Assembly: GCA_900315975.1 (NCBI GenBank)
Contig: ONBA01000038.1
Location: forward strand, 1-21,930
Source: an uncultured Ruminococcus sp.
GTDB lineage: Bacteria; Bacillota_A; Clostridia; Oscillospirales; Ruminococcaceae
Reading direction: 5' to 3'
DNA length: 21,930 nt
Numbering within the stretch: the stretch's first letter is position 1; the number at the start of each line of letters is the position of its first letter. A model generated the notes under the pieces. The model was not told the origin of the DNA. It saw nothing but the letters and a program-made list of their open reading frames with translations, and did not search any database. This document shows, in pieces, positions 1 through 7,925 of the stretch. A program made the position numbers and the translations under genes.

Positions 1-96
1 CCCTTGACATACGTCAGTATGCCTGCGGAATTTCTATACAATCTGACGAAAAATCTCACGGCGCATCTTCAGCACAATCTTTGTGCGGTATTGCCT
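1..96 (-). repeat. Dispersed repeat, inverted copy of 15554-15649
   Basis: These 96 bases match the reverse complement of 15554-15649 with six mismatches by eye (90 of 96 identical). Homology stops sharply after position 96, inside the symporter gene that ends at 56. The repeat therefore covers the symporter's last 12 codons, its stop codon and the sequence beyond. The left edge of the element is outside the window. The other copy continues past the matching point with hairpin-forming sequence, so this copy is probably only the visible part of a longer element. Confidence 0.85.
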
Positions 97-1510
97 TAAC
101 TTTTCCTTCTTTAAGCCTTTTGAAGTAGTCCTTTGTTTCGGCAGTTACAACTCCCGAAAGCAGTATTATTGCGACAACATTCGGAACAGCCATGAGTCCG
201 TTGAAAATGTCTGCAAGGTTCCACACAGCCTCTACCGTCAGATACGGTCCTATAAATACTGCCGCTATGTATATCCACCTGTAGATGTCAGTTGTCTTCT
301 TGCTTGCACCTGTCAGATATGAAAGACATCTCTCGGAATAGTAATTCCAGCCGAGTATGGTCGTGAATGCAAAAACTGCAAGGCAAGCCATAAGTATGAA
401 CGATGACACCCTTTCACTGAACGGAAGTCCATAGTCGAATGCGTCCATAGTTATCATGACACCTTTCAATTCGGCAGTGTTATGACTTCCTGACATGATT
501 ATCGAAAGACCTGTCATAGTGCATACTATGATAGTATCTATGAATGTGCCGGTCATTGTTACAAGTCCCTGACGGACAGGTTCGTTTGTTCTGGCGGCAG
601 CTGCTGCTATAGGTGCTGAACCAAGTCCGGCTTCGTTTGAGAAGATTCCCCTTGCAACACCGCTTTTCATTGCGTACATCATGACGGTACCTGCCGCACC
701 GCCTGTCATTGCCTTTGTACTGAACGCTCCCTCTATGATTGATACTACAGCCGCAGGTATCTCAGTTATATGACAGCATATTATTGTCAGGCAGCAGCCT
801 GTGTAAGCCACTATCATAACCGGTACAACTACCTCAGATACCGTTGCAATACGCTTGATACCGCCTATAACGATAAGTGCCGTAAGCAGAGTGATAATTG
901 CACCTGCAAGGATAGTCGTCCATGTATAATCCATGCCGAAAAGGTTTACCGTATGCTTCTGTTCAGGGTCAAAGAAATTGTTTGCAGCCGACGTGATTCC
1001 GTTTATCTGCGTTATTGTTCCTATACCCATAACACCTGCAAGAAGTCCGAAAAGTGCGAAAATCTTTCCAAGCCACTTCCACCTCTTGCCAAGTCCATTC
1101 TCAATATAATAGAACGGACCTCCCAGATAATTGCCGCTCTCGTCCTTGACACGATACTTTACCGCAAGCAGACCCTCTGCATATTTCGTAGCCATTCCGA
1201 AAAATGCAGCCAATTCCATCCAGAAAAGTGCTCCCGGACCTCCTGCCGCTATCGCAGTAGCAACACCGACTATATTGCCTGTTCCTACCGTAGCAGAAAG
1301 CGCGGTACAAAGTGCCGCAAAGCTCGAAACTTCGCCGTTTCCGCCTTGTTCGTTCTTCACCATATATTTCAAAGCGAGCCACAATCGGCGCACTTGCAAG
1401 AATCCAAGTCTCAAAGAAAGGATTATACCGCATACCATAATGAGGATAATAAGCGGAAGTCCCCACACATAGGAATCGAACTGACTGATAAGTAAATTGA
1501 TTTTGTCCAT
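56..1510 (-). CDS. Sodium:alanine/glycine symporter (AGCS family)
   Basis: This is an integral membrane carrier of about 484 residues that should import alanine or glycine with sodium. The AGCS signature is clear: GTGNIVGVATAIAAGGPGA near residue 76, followed by FWMELAAFFGMATKYAEG, then GGPFYYIENGLG, and later SGVARGIFSNEAGLGSAP. Many hydrophobic segments run through the protein. Two Met codons lie two codons apart. AGGAG sits 8 bases before the second (1510) but only 2 bases before the first (1516), so I start at 1510. The gene has its own promoter at 1543-1571. The last 12 residues (AIPHKDCAEDAP) and the stop are encoded by a dispersed repeat, so the cytoplasmic tail looks recently replaced. 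Substrate choice between alanine and glycine cannot be read from the sequence. Confidence 0.93.
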   Translation of the reverse strand: MDKINLLISQFDSYVWGLPLIILIMVCGIILSLRLGFLQVRRLWLALKYMVKNEQGGNGEVSSFAALCTALSATVGTGNIVGVATAIAAGGPGALFWMELAAFFGMATKYAEGLLAVKYRVKDESGNYLGGPFYYIENGLGKRWKWLGKIFALFGLLAGVMGIGTITQINGITSAANNFFDPEQKHTVNLFGMDYTWTTILAGAIITLLTALIVIGGIKRIATVSEVVVPVMIVAYTGCCLTIICCHITEIPAAVVSIIEGAFSTKAMTGGAAGTVMMYAMKSGVARGIFSNEAGLGSAPIAAAAARTNEPVRQGLVTMTGTFIDTIIVCTMTGLSIIMSGSHNTAELKGVMITMDAFDYGLPFSERVSSFILMACLAVFAFTTILGWNYYSERCLSYLTGASKKTTDIYRWIYIAAVFIGPYLTVEAVWNLADIFNGLMAVPNVVAIILLSGVVTAETKDYFKRLKEGKVKAIPHKDCAEDAP

Positions 1511-1542
1511 TGACATCTCTCCTGTCTGTAATCATCGTTAAA

Positions 1543-1571
1543 ATTATATCATACTATTCACTAAAAGTCAA
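1543..1571 (-). promoter_or_regulatory. Promoter of the AGCS symporter gene
   Basis: On the minus strand TTGACT (1571-1566) and TATAAT (1548-1543) are 17 bases apart. Transcription should start near 1536, about 26 bases before the chosen ATG at 1510. This separates the symporter from the upstream lipoprotein gene. Confidence 0.8.
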
Positions 1572-1626
1572 CGGATCCCCTGTTTTGACGGATATATTAT
1601 TTTTATGTAAAAATAAGCCTGTGCAA

Positions 1627-1662
1627 TCACTTCTTACCATAAAAAGAGCTTAAATTCTTCAT
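1627..1662 (-). CDS. Possible 11-codon leader peptide or gene remnant
   Basis: A perfect AGGAGG (1676-1671) lies 8 bases before an ATG opening an 11-residue frame, MKNLSSFYGKK, ended by TGA. It sits in the roughly 300-base gap between the lipoprotein and the symporter genes, just downstream of the dispersed repeat at 1695-1768. Nothing nearby suggests a specific amino-acid attenuator: there is no run of one codon, and the only hairpin beyond it (1597-1616) is entirely AT. It could be a translated small peptide, the start of a decayed gene, or chance. I do not recognise the peptide. The ribosome site is the only real support. Confidence 0.3.
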   Translation of the reverse strand: MKNLSSFYGKK

Positions 1663-1694
1663 AGTGTTAACCTCCTGTTTTTTTACGAGTTTAG

Positions 1695-1768
1695 CGGACG
1701 ACCAATGTTCGCCCCTACACATACAAACGTAAAATAGCAAATCGTAGGGGCGCACATTGTGCGCCCCT
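1695..1768 (+). repeat. 74-base intergenic repeat, copy 1
   Basis: This matches 10551-10624 without gaps over 74 bases with about 17 differences. Both start CGGACGACCAATG and both end in a strong palindrome. In this copy AGGGGCGCACA (1746-1756) pairs with TGTGCGCCCCT (1758-1768), an 11-base stem around a single base. It lies just beyond the 3' end of the lipoprotein gene, and the hairpin may protect or end that transcript, but no T-run follows it. Confidence 0.7.
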
Positions 1769-1808
1769 GTTGATTCCATATGAAATTGAACTTTTTCAGA
1801 TTACCCGC

Positions 1809-2867
1809 TTATGAAGCAATCTTCTCTTCTTCAGCTTCTCCCTGATCAGAACTCTCGTACATTTTGTCTGTCTTTCCGACCTGATTAGCAAGTGCTGAAC
1901 CGTCAAGCTTTACATTAGCCTCACAGCTTTCGATAACGCTGTTTTCAGCACGTCCTGCAACTGCTCCGGAAGTTACTGCACCTGTTATTTCGCCGTTTAC
2001 AGTGCAGTCAATATCATCAGTAAGGACTACTGTTTTTCCTGCATATCCGCCCTCTGAACCGTCTGACACACTCTTTGCAAAGTCTGAGAGTTCTTTAGCA
2101 GTGCTTATCTCGATTTTGTCACTGCTTTCTTCTTCATCTGTATCAGAAAGATTCTCTTCAGCGAAAAGACCTATAACGTCATCAATCATTTTATCGTCAT
2201 AGTCAGAGAGGATTCCAGCAGCAAGCCAGTACGCATATTCGCCTTTATCATACTCAGCAAGCGCATCGATATCGCTTCCGTAACGGAATTCAATATGATA
2301 TGTTGATTCAGGAGTGTCAGGCATCATAAAGAAATATTTGAACTCGCCTGCGTCCTTGTCAGATGTTTCGTAGAGAAACCCGTCCATCATTCCGCCGAGA
2401 GAGAGGTCTTTTACGTACTCATAATTATGCTTGAAAACTTCTTTGCCGTTATCATCAAGACCTGATATAGTCTCTCCGTCGAAATCAAACTGCTTAACTC
2501 CGTTGATGAAGTAACAGTCAAACTGCACATTCTCATTATCGGTGTATGCCTTCACAGCTTCTTCGCCGTAAACCGTTCCGGTGCATGACTTTTTCAGCAT
2601 TTCCGCACAGCTTTCCGCCATATCCTCACCGACGACAGCTTCACACTTGTCGAGCCATACCTCATCATATTTCGGGTCGCAGATAACAGTAAAGAGTTCA
2701 TCATACGTACCCTTTACGTCTTCGAGAAGCTGTTCAGCAGAAGTAAGATTTTCTGCGGCAGTAGTTGATTCTGATTTTTCAGATGCAGAATTGTCGCTTT
2801 CAGAACCGCACGCACACAATGACGCTATCATCGTGAGAGCGACTGATAATGTAAGTATTTTTTTCAT
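1809..2867 (-). CDS. ZinT-like metal-binding lipoprotein with a C-terminal GLUG-like segment
   Basis: The 352-residue product starts at 2867, where GGAGGG lies 5 bases before ATG. It begins with a lipoprotein signal and LCAC lipobox (Cys20), so it should be anchored outside the membrane. After a Ser/Glu/Thr-rich linker, residues about 44-240 resemble the ZinT/YodA (AdcA C-terminal) zinc-binding fold. Visible supports are the INGV-KQFDFDG-ISG block, MMDGFLYETSDKDAGEFKYFFM, YHIEFRYGSDIDAL and GEYAYWLAAGI; His147 and His191 are plausible ligands. Residues about 255-325 (AKELSDFAKSVSDG, GYAGKTVVLTDDID, GAVAGRAENSVIESC) look like one turn of a GLUG-type beta-helix repeat. The fusion is unusual to me. 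It is divergent from eno across palindrome-rich DNA. The ZinT assignment is from memory of motifs; Cys and acidic residues are frequent throughout. Confidence 0.65.
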   Translation of the reverse strand: MKKILTLSVALTMIASLCACGSESDNSASEKSESTTAAENLTSAEQLLEDVKGTYDELFTVICDPKYDEVWLDKCEAVVGEDMAESCAEMLKKSCTGTVYGEEAVKAYTDNENVQFDCYFINGVKQFDFDGETISGLDDNGKEVFKHNYEYVKDLSLGGMMDGFLYETSDKDAGEFKYFFMMPDTPESTYHIEFRYGSDIDALAEYDKGEYAYWLAAGILSDYDDKMIDDVIGLFAEENLSDTDEEESSDKIEISTAKELSDFAKSVSDGSEGGYAGKTVVLTDDIDCTVNGEITGAVTSGAVAGRAENSVIESCEANVKLDGSALANQVGKTDKMYESSDQGEAEEEKIAS

Positions 2868-2882
2868 TTTTACCCTCCGTTG

Positions 2883-2898
2883 GTTAGTTTTTGCTAAC
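2883..2898. promoter_or_regulatory. Palindrome GTTAG-N6-CTAAC in the lipoprotein leader
   Basis: GTTAG (2883-2887) and CTAAC (2894-2898) form an inverted repeat between the proposed transcription start near 2952 and the ATG at 2867. It belongs to a group of such sites up to 3130 and could be an operator or a leader hairpin. Confidence 0.45.
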
Positions 2899-2958
2899 AA
2901 TTATTCAAAAAAACAGGCACGGACTGAATTTATCCCTGCCGTTTTTTCAACGAAGAAT

Positions 2959-2987
2959 ATGATATCACAAAGCTTACTGAGTGTCAA
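2959..2987 (-). promoter_or_regulatory. Promoter of the ZinT-like lipoprotein gene
   Basis: On the minus strand TTGACA (2987-2982) and TATCAT (2964-2959) are separated by 17 bases, giving a start near 2952 and a leader of about 85 bases that contains the 2883-2898 palindrome. Confidence 0.65.
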
Positions 2988-3010
2988 GACAGAAAAAAAT
3001 AATCTGTATA

Positions 3011-3053
3011 GTTATCTATAACTAACAAACTGTGTGAAGCGATTTTTGTTAGT
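3011..3053. promoter_or_regulatory. Overlapping palindromes with GTTAG/CTAAC cores
   Basis: GTTAT-CT-ATAAC spans 3011-3022. ACTAACAAA (3021-3029) is exactly repeated in inverse as TTTGTTAGT (3045-3053), with 15 bases between. The group lies between the two divergent promoters, about 60-100 bases upstream of the lipoprotein start and about 60 bases upstream of the eno start. That is a typical place for a regulator binding site serving one or both genes. Confidence 0.45.
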
Positions 3054-3077
3054 TTATACAAATATGTATTTTTCAAA

Positions 3078-3106
3078 TTGACACTTGCTTTGATTAGTGA
3101 TATAAT
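3078..3106 (+). promoter_or_regulatory. Consensus promoter of eno
   Basis: TTGACA (3078-3083) and TATAAT (3101-3106) are spaced by exactly 17 bases, a full sigma-A consensus, as expected for a highly expressed glycolytic gene. The start should fall near 3113, on the first base of the palindrome at 3113-3130. The leader to the ATG is about 140 bases. Confidence 0.85.
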
Positions 3107-3112
3107 CAATTT

Positions 3113-3130
3113 CGTTAGATAAATCTAACG
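3113..3130. promoter_or_regulatory. Palindrome over the eno transcription start
   Basis: CGTTAGAT-AA-ATCTAACG is an exact 8-base inverted repeat around two bases. It begins at the predicted +1 of eno, a position where a bound repressor would block initiation. It shares the GTTAG/CTAAC core with the sites at 2883 and 3021-3053. Confidence 0.5.
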
Positions 3131-3144
3131 TACAAATCATTATA

Positions 3145-4551
<1,407 letters not shown>

Positions 4552-4572
4552 TTTCCAGATAATCTCTCCCAT

Positions 4573-4613
4573 AAAAAACTCGTCTGTATCCACTTCTACA
4601 GACGAGTTTTTTT
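4573..4613. terminator. Bidirectional terminator after eno and the CE2-type esterase
   Basis: ACTCGTCTGTA (4578-4588) pairs with TACAGACGAGT (4597-4607), with an A-run before and a T-run after. It can therefore stop transcription of eno from the left and of the minus-strand esterase gene, whose stop is at 4646, from the right. Confidence 0.9.
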
Positions 4614-4645
4614 CATTTATGAACATCTTTTTACAGGAATGCAGT

Positions 4646-6355
4646 TTAGCCGATGCGAATAACTTTAAGGTCGTAAATACTGCATCTCAGGTTATCAGTA
4701 CCACCGAGGTCAAATACTATCTCTGAGCTTCCGCCTTCAGAAGATGTAAATGTAGCTTCGTATGCGGTTTTAGCGCCTTTACCGGTAAACACGTCATCGT
4801 AAATGACAGCATCTGTACCTGTTTTGCTCACTTTGAAAGGTATCTCCTGTCCGTCAGCAGTGTCTATACTGAACTGCAAACGGTACTTTCCGCCCTTACG
4901 GATATCTATTCCGGACGCTTTCGCCTGTATCGACTCTTTTGCACTTCCGCCTGTAACGGCAGTAATATGATATGAGCCGTCCCAGTCACTGTAATATGCG
5001 CTGAAATTAGCACCGTCGCTCTTTTCCGATGAATACTCAGCTTCTGAGGCAACATCAATGCCGTACTGGTCAGATTCTATACCAAGAGCCTGACATATCT
5101 TGTCAGCGAGAACGTAAGAACTGTTCTTGTGTGTAGTCTCACTGGGGTGCCAGTCAGAACCATAACCGTCAGCCTGAGACTGAGTTACCGACTGATAGCA
5201 CATTATCTTTTCCCAGCCGGTGTCCTTGCGGAATGTTTCAACCGCTTCCTCAATGCACGGATATAACTCGGTACAGCCCATAGTTCCGAGAGTACATATA
5301 ATGTACGCATCAGGATTCAGCTCGTGCACCTTGCTGAGAAAATCAACATAACCGCTTGTATACTCAGCTGAACGTGTATCAAACTCCTTTGACACATACG
5401 TATCATCATTAGTACCGAGATTGATGACTACAACATCATTTCTGTTAGCTTCAAAGTTCCACGGCTTAGCATAATTTCCGTTGCCTATCTTTTCGTAGCA
5501 GTCAGGAACGAGTGAACCTGTCTGCTTATTTCCGTTTGAAGAATAACCTGAAATTATACCATATCCGCTGTAGCTGACTGCCGAGTAGTCTGCACCGAGT
5601 CTCTCAGCTGTAAGGTACGCATACGACTTCATGAAGTTTTCAGTCGATGCCTTGAAGTTTTCATACTGGTCCTTGCCCTCAACACCGTATGCACAGGTTA
5701 TCGAGTCGCCTATAAACTCGATATGAAGGTCCTTGCCGATAGTTGGTGCTACAGGTACAGGAACGTCTGAATCAGTCGTTATCTTCTTTATTCCGACTGC
5801 GCCGTTGTTTGCTTCTGAAAGATGTATTACCCTTATGGTCGCGGTACGCGACTCCTCACCGCTGAAAAGTTCAACAGTTTCCCTGCCCGATGTAAGCTGT
5901 TTGTCACAGAAAACTTCACCGTCCACAAGGATTGCATATCTCGGGCAGTTATCCTCATTGCTGACCACATAATTGTCGCCGCAAAGCTCTATAGAAGCCG
6001 ATTTGCCGGTAACTGTGAATTCCGCAGAAGCACCGCTCTGCACAAGCCAGTATGCACCGTTATCATCGGAGAAGCCTCTGCCGATGAATCTGACGTTTTC
6101 ACTGTTCACTTCCCAGTCACGCTGAGTGAAAACTCCGGTATGGTCGAACATCTTACGCATCAGGACGAGGTCAAATGAATCTACACTGCCGTCACCGTTG
6201 AGGTCCTGTTCTGATGTAAGCGCTGATTTGCCTAATAATGCGCTTCCGAGGTCTCTGAGTCCGGTAACTGACGGCTGTGTTTCCGCAGAAGCGGTCAGAC
6301 CTGCAAGTGCCGCCGCTGAGATTGCCGCTAAAGCCGCTGAAGCAAGTTTCTTCAT
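4646..6355 (-). CDS. Secreted SGNH esterase, CE2 type, with a dockerin-like half module
   Basis: The 569-residue protein starts with a Sec signal peptide (about 1-24, ending ASA). Residues about 30-72 hold one complete dockerin-type calcium loop, DLNGDGSVDSFD (51-62), preceded by only a degenerate helix (GLRDLGSALLG), so it is half a classical dockerin. A beta-sandwich of about 80-195 follows, then an SGNH hydrolase domain: GDSIT (Ser218), GTNDD, and DWHP (Asp401, His403). This order fits carbohydrate esterase family 2, which removes acetyl groups from xylan or mannan. The last 125 residues resemble a carbohydrate-binding beta-sandwich. AGGAG lies 9 bases before the ATG. It follows the YaiI gene by 19 bases and ends before a terminator. 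Substrate is inferred. Confidence 0.8.
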   Translation of the reverse strand: MKKLASAALAAISAAALAGLTASAETQPSVTGLRDLGSALLGKSALTSEQDLNGDGSVDSFDLVLMRKMFDHTGVFTQRDWEVNSENVRFIGRGFSDDNGAYWLVQSGASAEFTVTGKSASIELCGDNYVVSNEDNCPRYAILVDGEVFCDKQLTSGRETVELFSGEESRTATIRVIHLSEANNGAVGIKKITTDSDVPVPVAPTIGKDLHIEFIGDSITCAYGVEGKDQYENFKASTENFMKSYAYLTAERLGADYSAVSYSGYGIISGYSSNGNKQTGSLVPDCYEKIGNGNYAKPWNFEANRNDVVVINLGTNDDTYVSKEFDTRSAEYTSGYVDFLSKVHELNPDAYIICTLGTMGCTELYPCIEEAVETFRKDTGWEKIMCYQSVTQSQADGYGSDWHPSETTHKNSSYVLADKICQALGIESDQYGIDVASEAEYSSEKSDGANFSAYYSDWDGSYHITAVTGGSAKESIQAKASGIDIRKGGKYRLQFSIDTADGQEIPFKVSKTGTDAVIYDDVFTGKGAKTAYEATFTSSEGGSSEIVFDLGGTDNLRCSIYDLKVIRIG

Positions 6356-6374
6356 TTTCTATTACTCCTTTTTA

Positions 6375-6812
6375 TCATTTTTGTCTGTCTATAATTTTTA
6401 TGAGAGACTGTTCAAAGTCTGTATTCTGCTGAGAAGTGCGCTTCGGCATACCCTTTGTCCGTCCGCCGCTTCTGCGTATCTTTGCAGATACTGCACGGAA
6501 TTCAAGAAGTCCCGATATATTCTCCTCCGTGTATTGCTTTCCGTCCTGATTGAGAACGACCGCACGCTTACTCAGGCACATTGCCGCAAGTCCGTAGTCC
6601 TGAGTTATGGCGATATCGCCTGCACTTACAAGGTTAACAAGCCTGAAATCGGCACTGTCCGCCCCTTTGTCTACTATTATAGTTACTGCACCCTCCCGAT
6701 TTATCGAGTGGGCAGTATCACATATTATCGTACATTCTATGCCGTACTTCAAAGCCGTCCTGACCGCAATATCAACCACCGGACAGCCGTCAGCATCTAT
6801 AAATATTCTCAT
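6375..6812 (-). CDS. YaiI/YqxD family protein (DUF188, UPF0178)
   Basis: This 145-residue cytoplasmic protein carries the family pattern MRIFIDADGCPV at the N-terminus, HSI near residue 35, VDKGADSADFRLV, the acidic GDIAITQDYGLAA block, and a basic tail RRSGGRTKGMPKRT. The family has a PIN-like fold with conserved aspartates, but its function is not established. Its ATG lies 3 bases after the stop of the AlkZ-related gene, and its AAGGA ribosome site lies inside that gene. The two are almost certainly translated from one message that continues into the esterase gene. Confidence 0.9.
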   Translation of the reverse strand: MRIFIDADGCPVVDIAVRTALKYGIECTIICDTAHSINREGAVTIIVDKGADSADFRLVNLVSAGDIAITQDYGLAAMCLSKRAVVLNQDGKQYTEENISGLLEFRAVSAKIRRSGGRTKGMPKRTSQQNTDFEQSLIKIIDRQK

Positions 6813-6815
6813 ATT

Positions 6816-7583
6816 TCATTCCTTCGGTGCTTTTCCGATAAGTCCTGAAATGTCGGATTCTGCGGCATCGGGATAAAGTTCCTTCACCCTGTCGGTTATA
6901 CGCTTCCACGATTCTCCCGGAGTTTCACTGTAAGCGGAAGTGACCGCATCATACCCCCATAATGCCTCCGGCGGAAGCAATACCGACACCGCCATTCCGT
7001 ACTCTATGCCCTTCTTGTTCAAGCGGCGATGGAAATCAGCAGTAACAAGATAGGTTTTCATCATCAGGTCAGCAGTAATGCCCGGGAAGTTCTTTTCGCC
7101 GCCCTTTCCAAAGCCTGCAAGCTTTTTCAGGTCAGTTGTGAGTATCTGTTTATCGGTCCATACGATATCACCGTCGCTGTCTTTATCAGTGAGAAGGTCC
7201 ATGATAAGCTTCTCACGGCGGTTTACCCTGCTGTCCTCCCAAGCAGAGTCGAAGTCATAGCCGTCGCGCCTGTAATTGGCAAAATACGGAAGCCACTCGA
7301 GACTGATAAAGCCTGCCTTTTTGCCGAAAAATTTACCGTATGCCACTTCGTGACCCGCGGCAATTATCTCCCGCCACTCCCAGGGGTCGTTTTCCTTGTC
7401 ACCTGTCCACCAGTAATCGGGGGAAACGTGTTCCTCTGCTGAGAAACCTTTCACTTCATTGGCAAATAAAGGCAGGAAGCCAACCTCTTTTATCCAGTTA
7501 ACAAGTTCTTTCGGACTGCGTATTCTGTAAGGGTCGTCCCATGCAAGTCCGTGCATTATCCATTCACCGTTTTCTACTGCCAT
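6816..7583 (-). CDS. AlkZ-related protein of unknown role
   Basis: The 255-residue product is rich in Trp and acidic residues, with blocks DDPYRIRSPKELVNWIKEVG, WWTGDKENDPWEWRE, GKFFGKKAGFISLEWLPYF and NYRRDGYDFDSAWED. I recall this as a family usually labelled AlkZ-related because of distant similarity to a winged-helix DNA glycosylase; I cannot confirm any catalytic residues. The start is decided by two signals. An ATG nine codons earlier (7610) lies within the -10 box TATAATG and upstream of the probable +1, whereas the ATG at 7583 has AGGAG 6 bases ahead. It heads a three-gene run with YaiI and the esterase gene. Confidence 0.6.
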   Translation of the reverse strand: MAVENGEWIMHGLAWDDPYRIRSPKELVNWIKEVGFLPLFANEVKGFSAEEHVSPDYWWTGDKENDPWEWREIIAAGHEVAYGKFFGKKAGFISLEWLPYFANYRRDGYDFDSAWEDSRVNRREKLIMDLLTDKDSDGDIVWTDKQILTTDLKKLAGFGKGGEKNFPGITADLMMKTYLVTADFHRRLNKKGIEYGMAVSVLLPPEALWGYDAVTSAYSETPGESWKRITDRVKELYPDAAESDISGLIGKAPKE

Positions 7584-7608
7584 AATCTTCTCCTGCGTTT
7601 TTTCTTTC

Positions 7609-7637
7609 ATTATAACACAATGGTCATCATTTTACAA
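7609..7637 (-). promoter_or_regulatory. Promoter of the AlkZ-related/YaiI/esterase run
   Basis: TTGTAA (7637-7632) and TATAAT (7614-7609) on the minus strand are 17 bases apart. The start near 7602 lies downstream of the in-frame ATG at 7610, which rules that codon out. Confidence 0.75.
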
Positions 7638-7654
7638 CAGTACTTTTATAAAGT

Positions 7655-7701
7655 GGCTGTATCCCGCCTATAGGATACAGCCGCCGGACATCAGGCTGTC
7701 C
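7655..7701. other. Two adjacent hairpins in the 340-base divergent gap
   Basis: GGCTGTATCC (7655-7664) pairs exactly with GGATACAGCC (7673-7682). GGACA (7686-7690) then pairs with TGTCC (7697-7701). Neither is followed by a convincing T-run. A third small hairpin, CAAAAAG/CTTTTTG, lies at 7801-7818. Between these and the two divergent promoters I see no gene in 7640-7845. Confidence 0.5.
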
Positions 7702-7848
7702 CCCTTTTACATTGGAATAAATGGGTAGTGCAGATACTCATTTTCGACTTCCATACCTATTCTATCACTAATCCGGAGCGTAAACAATGCTGTTTTAAAT
7801 CAAAAAGATGACTTTTTGCATACTATATCAGAAATTTTCAACGTCCTA

Positions 7849-7877
7849 TTGACAAAAAGCAAAACTCAGTGTATAAT
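7849..7877 (+). promoter_or_regulatory. Consensus promoter of the GNAT/citrate synthase-type/GntR operon
   Basis: TTGACA (7849-7854) and TATAAT (7872-7877) are separated by 17 bases, giving a start near 7884 and a leader of about 40 bases. Such a strong promoter overlaid by palindromes is what a repressed operon would show. Confidence 0.88.
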
Positions 7878-7909
7878 TGTATACAATCACACAATGATAC
7901 AATTATACA
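7870..7909. promoter_or_regulatory. Probable GntR (FCD) operator over the start site
   Basis: ATTGTATACAAT (7876-7887) is an exact 12-base palindrome spanning the -10 end and the +1. A larger exact inverted repeat encloses it: TGTATAATTGTAT (7870-7882) with ATACAATTATACA (7897-7909). The FadR/FCD branch of GntR regulators commonly binds TTGTATACAA-like sites, and this operon encodes such a regulator as its third gene, so negative autoregulation is the simple reading. No site of this exact form was noticed elsewhere in the window. Confidence 0.72.
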
Positions 7910-7925
7910 TGAATGGAGGTCTGTT

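Noticed and set aside
770..1495. Long plus-strand frame opposite the AGCS gene
   Set aside because: It is rich in Cys, Tyr and Arg as expected for the complement of a membrane protein gene, and has no promoter or ribosome site.
5733..6848. Several plus-strand open frames opposite the esterase, YaiI and AlkZ-related genes
   Set aside because: They are antisense to well-supported genes, lack ribosome sites and have low-complexity or Cys/Arg/Tyr-rich composition with no recognisable domain.
7584..7610. Upstream ATG for the AlkZ-related gene
   Set aside because: It lies in the -10 box and before the probable transcription start, with no ribosome site.
7655..7701. Intrinsic terminator or riboswitch
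   Set aside because: The stems lack a T-run in either direction and lie upstream of both divergent promoters, so they are outside the expected transcripts.
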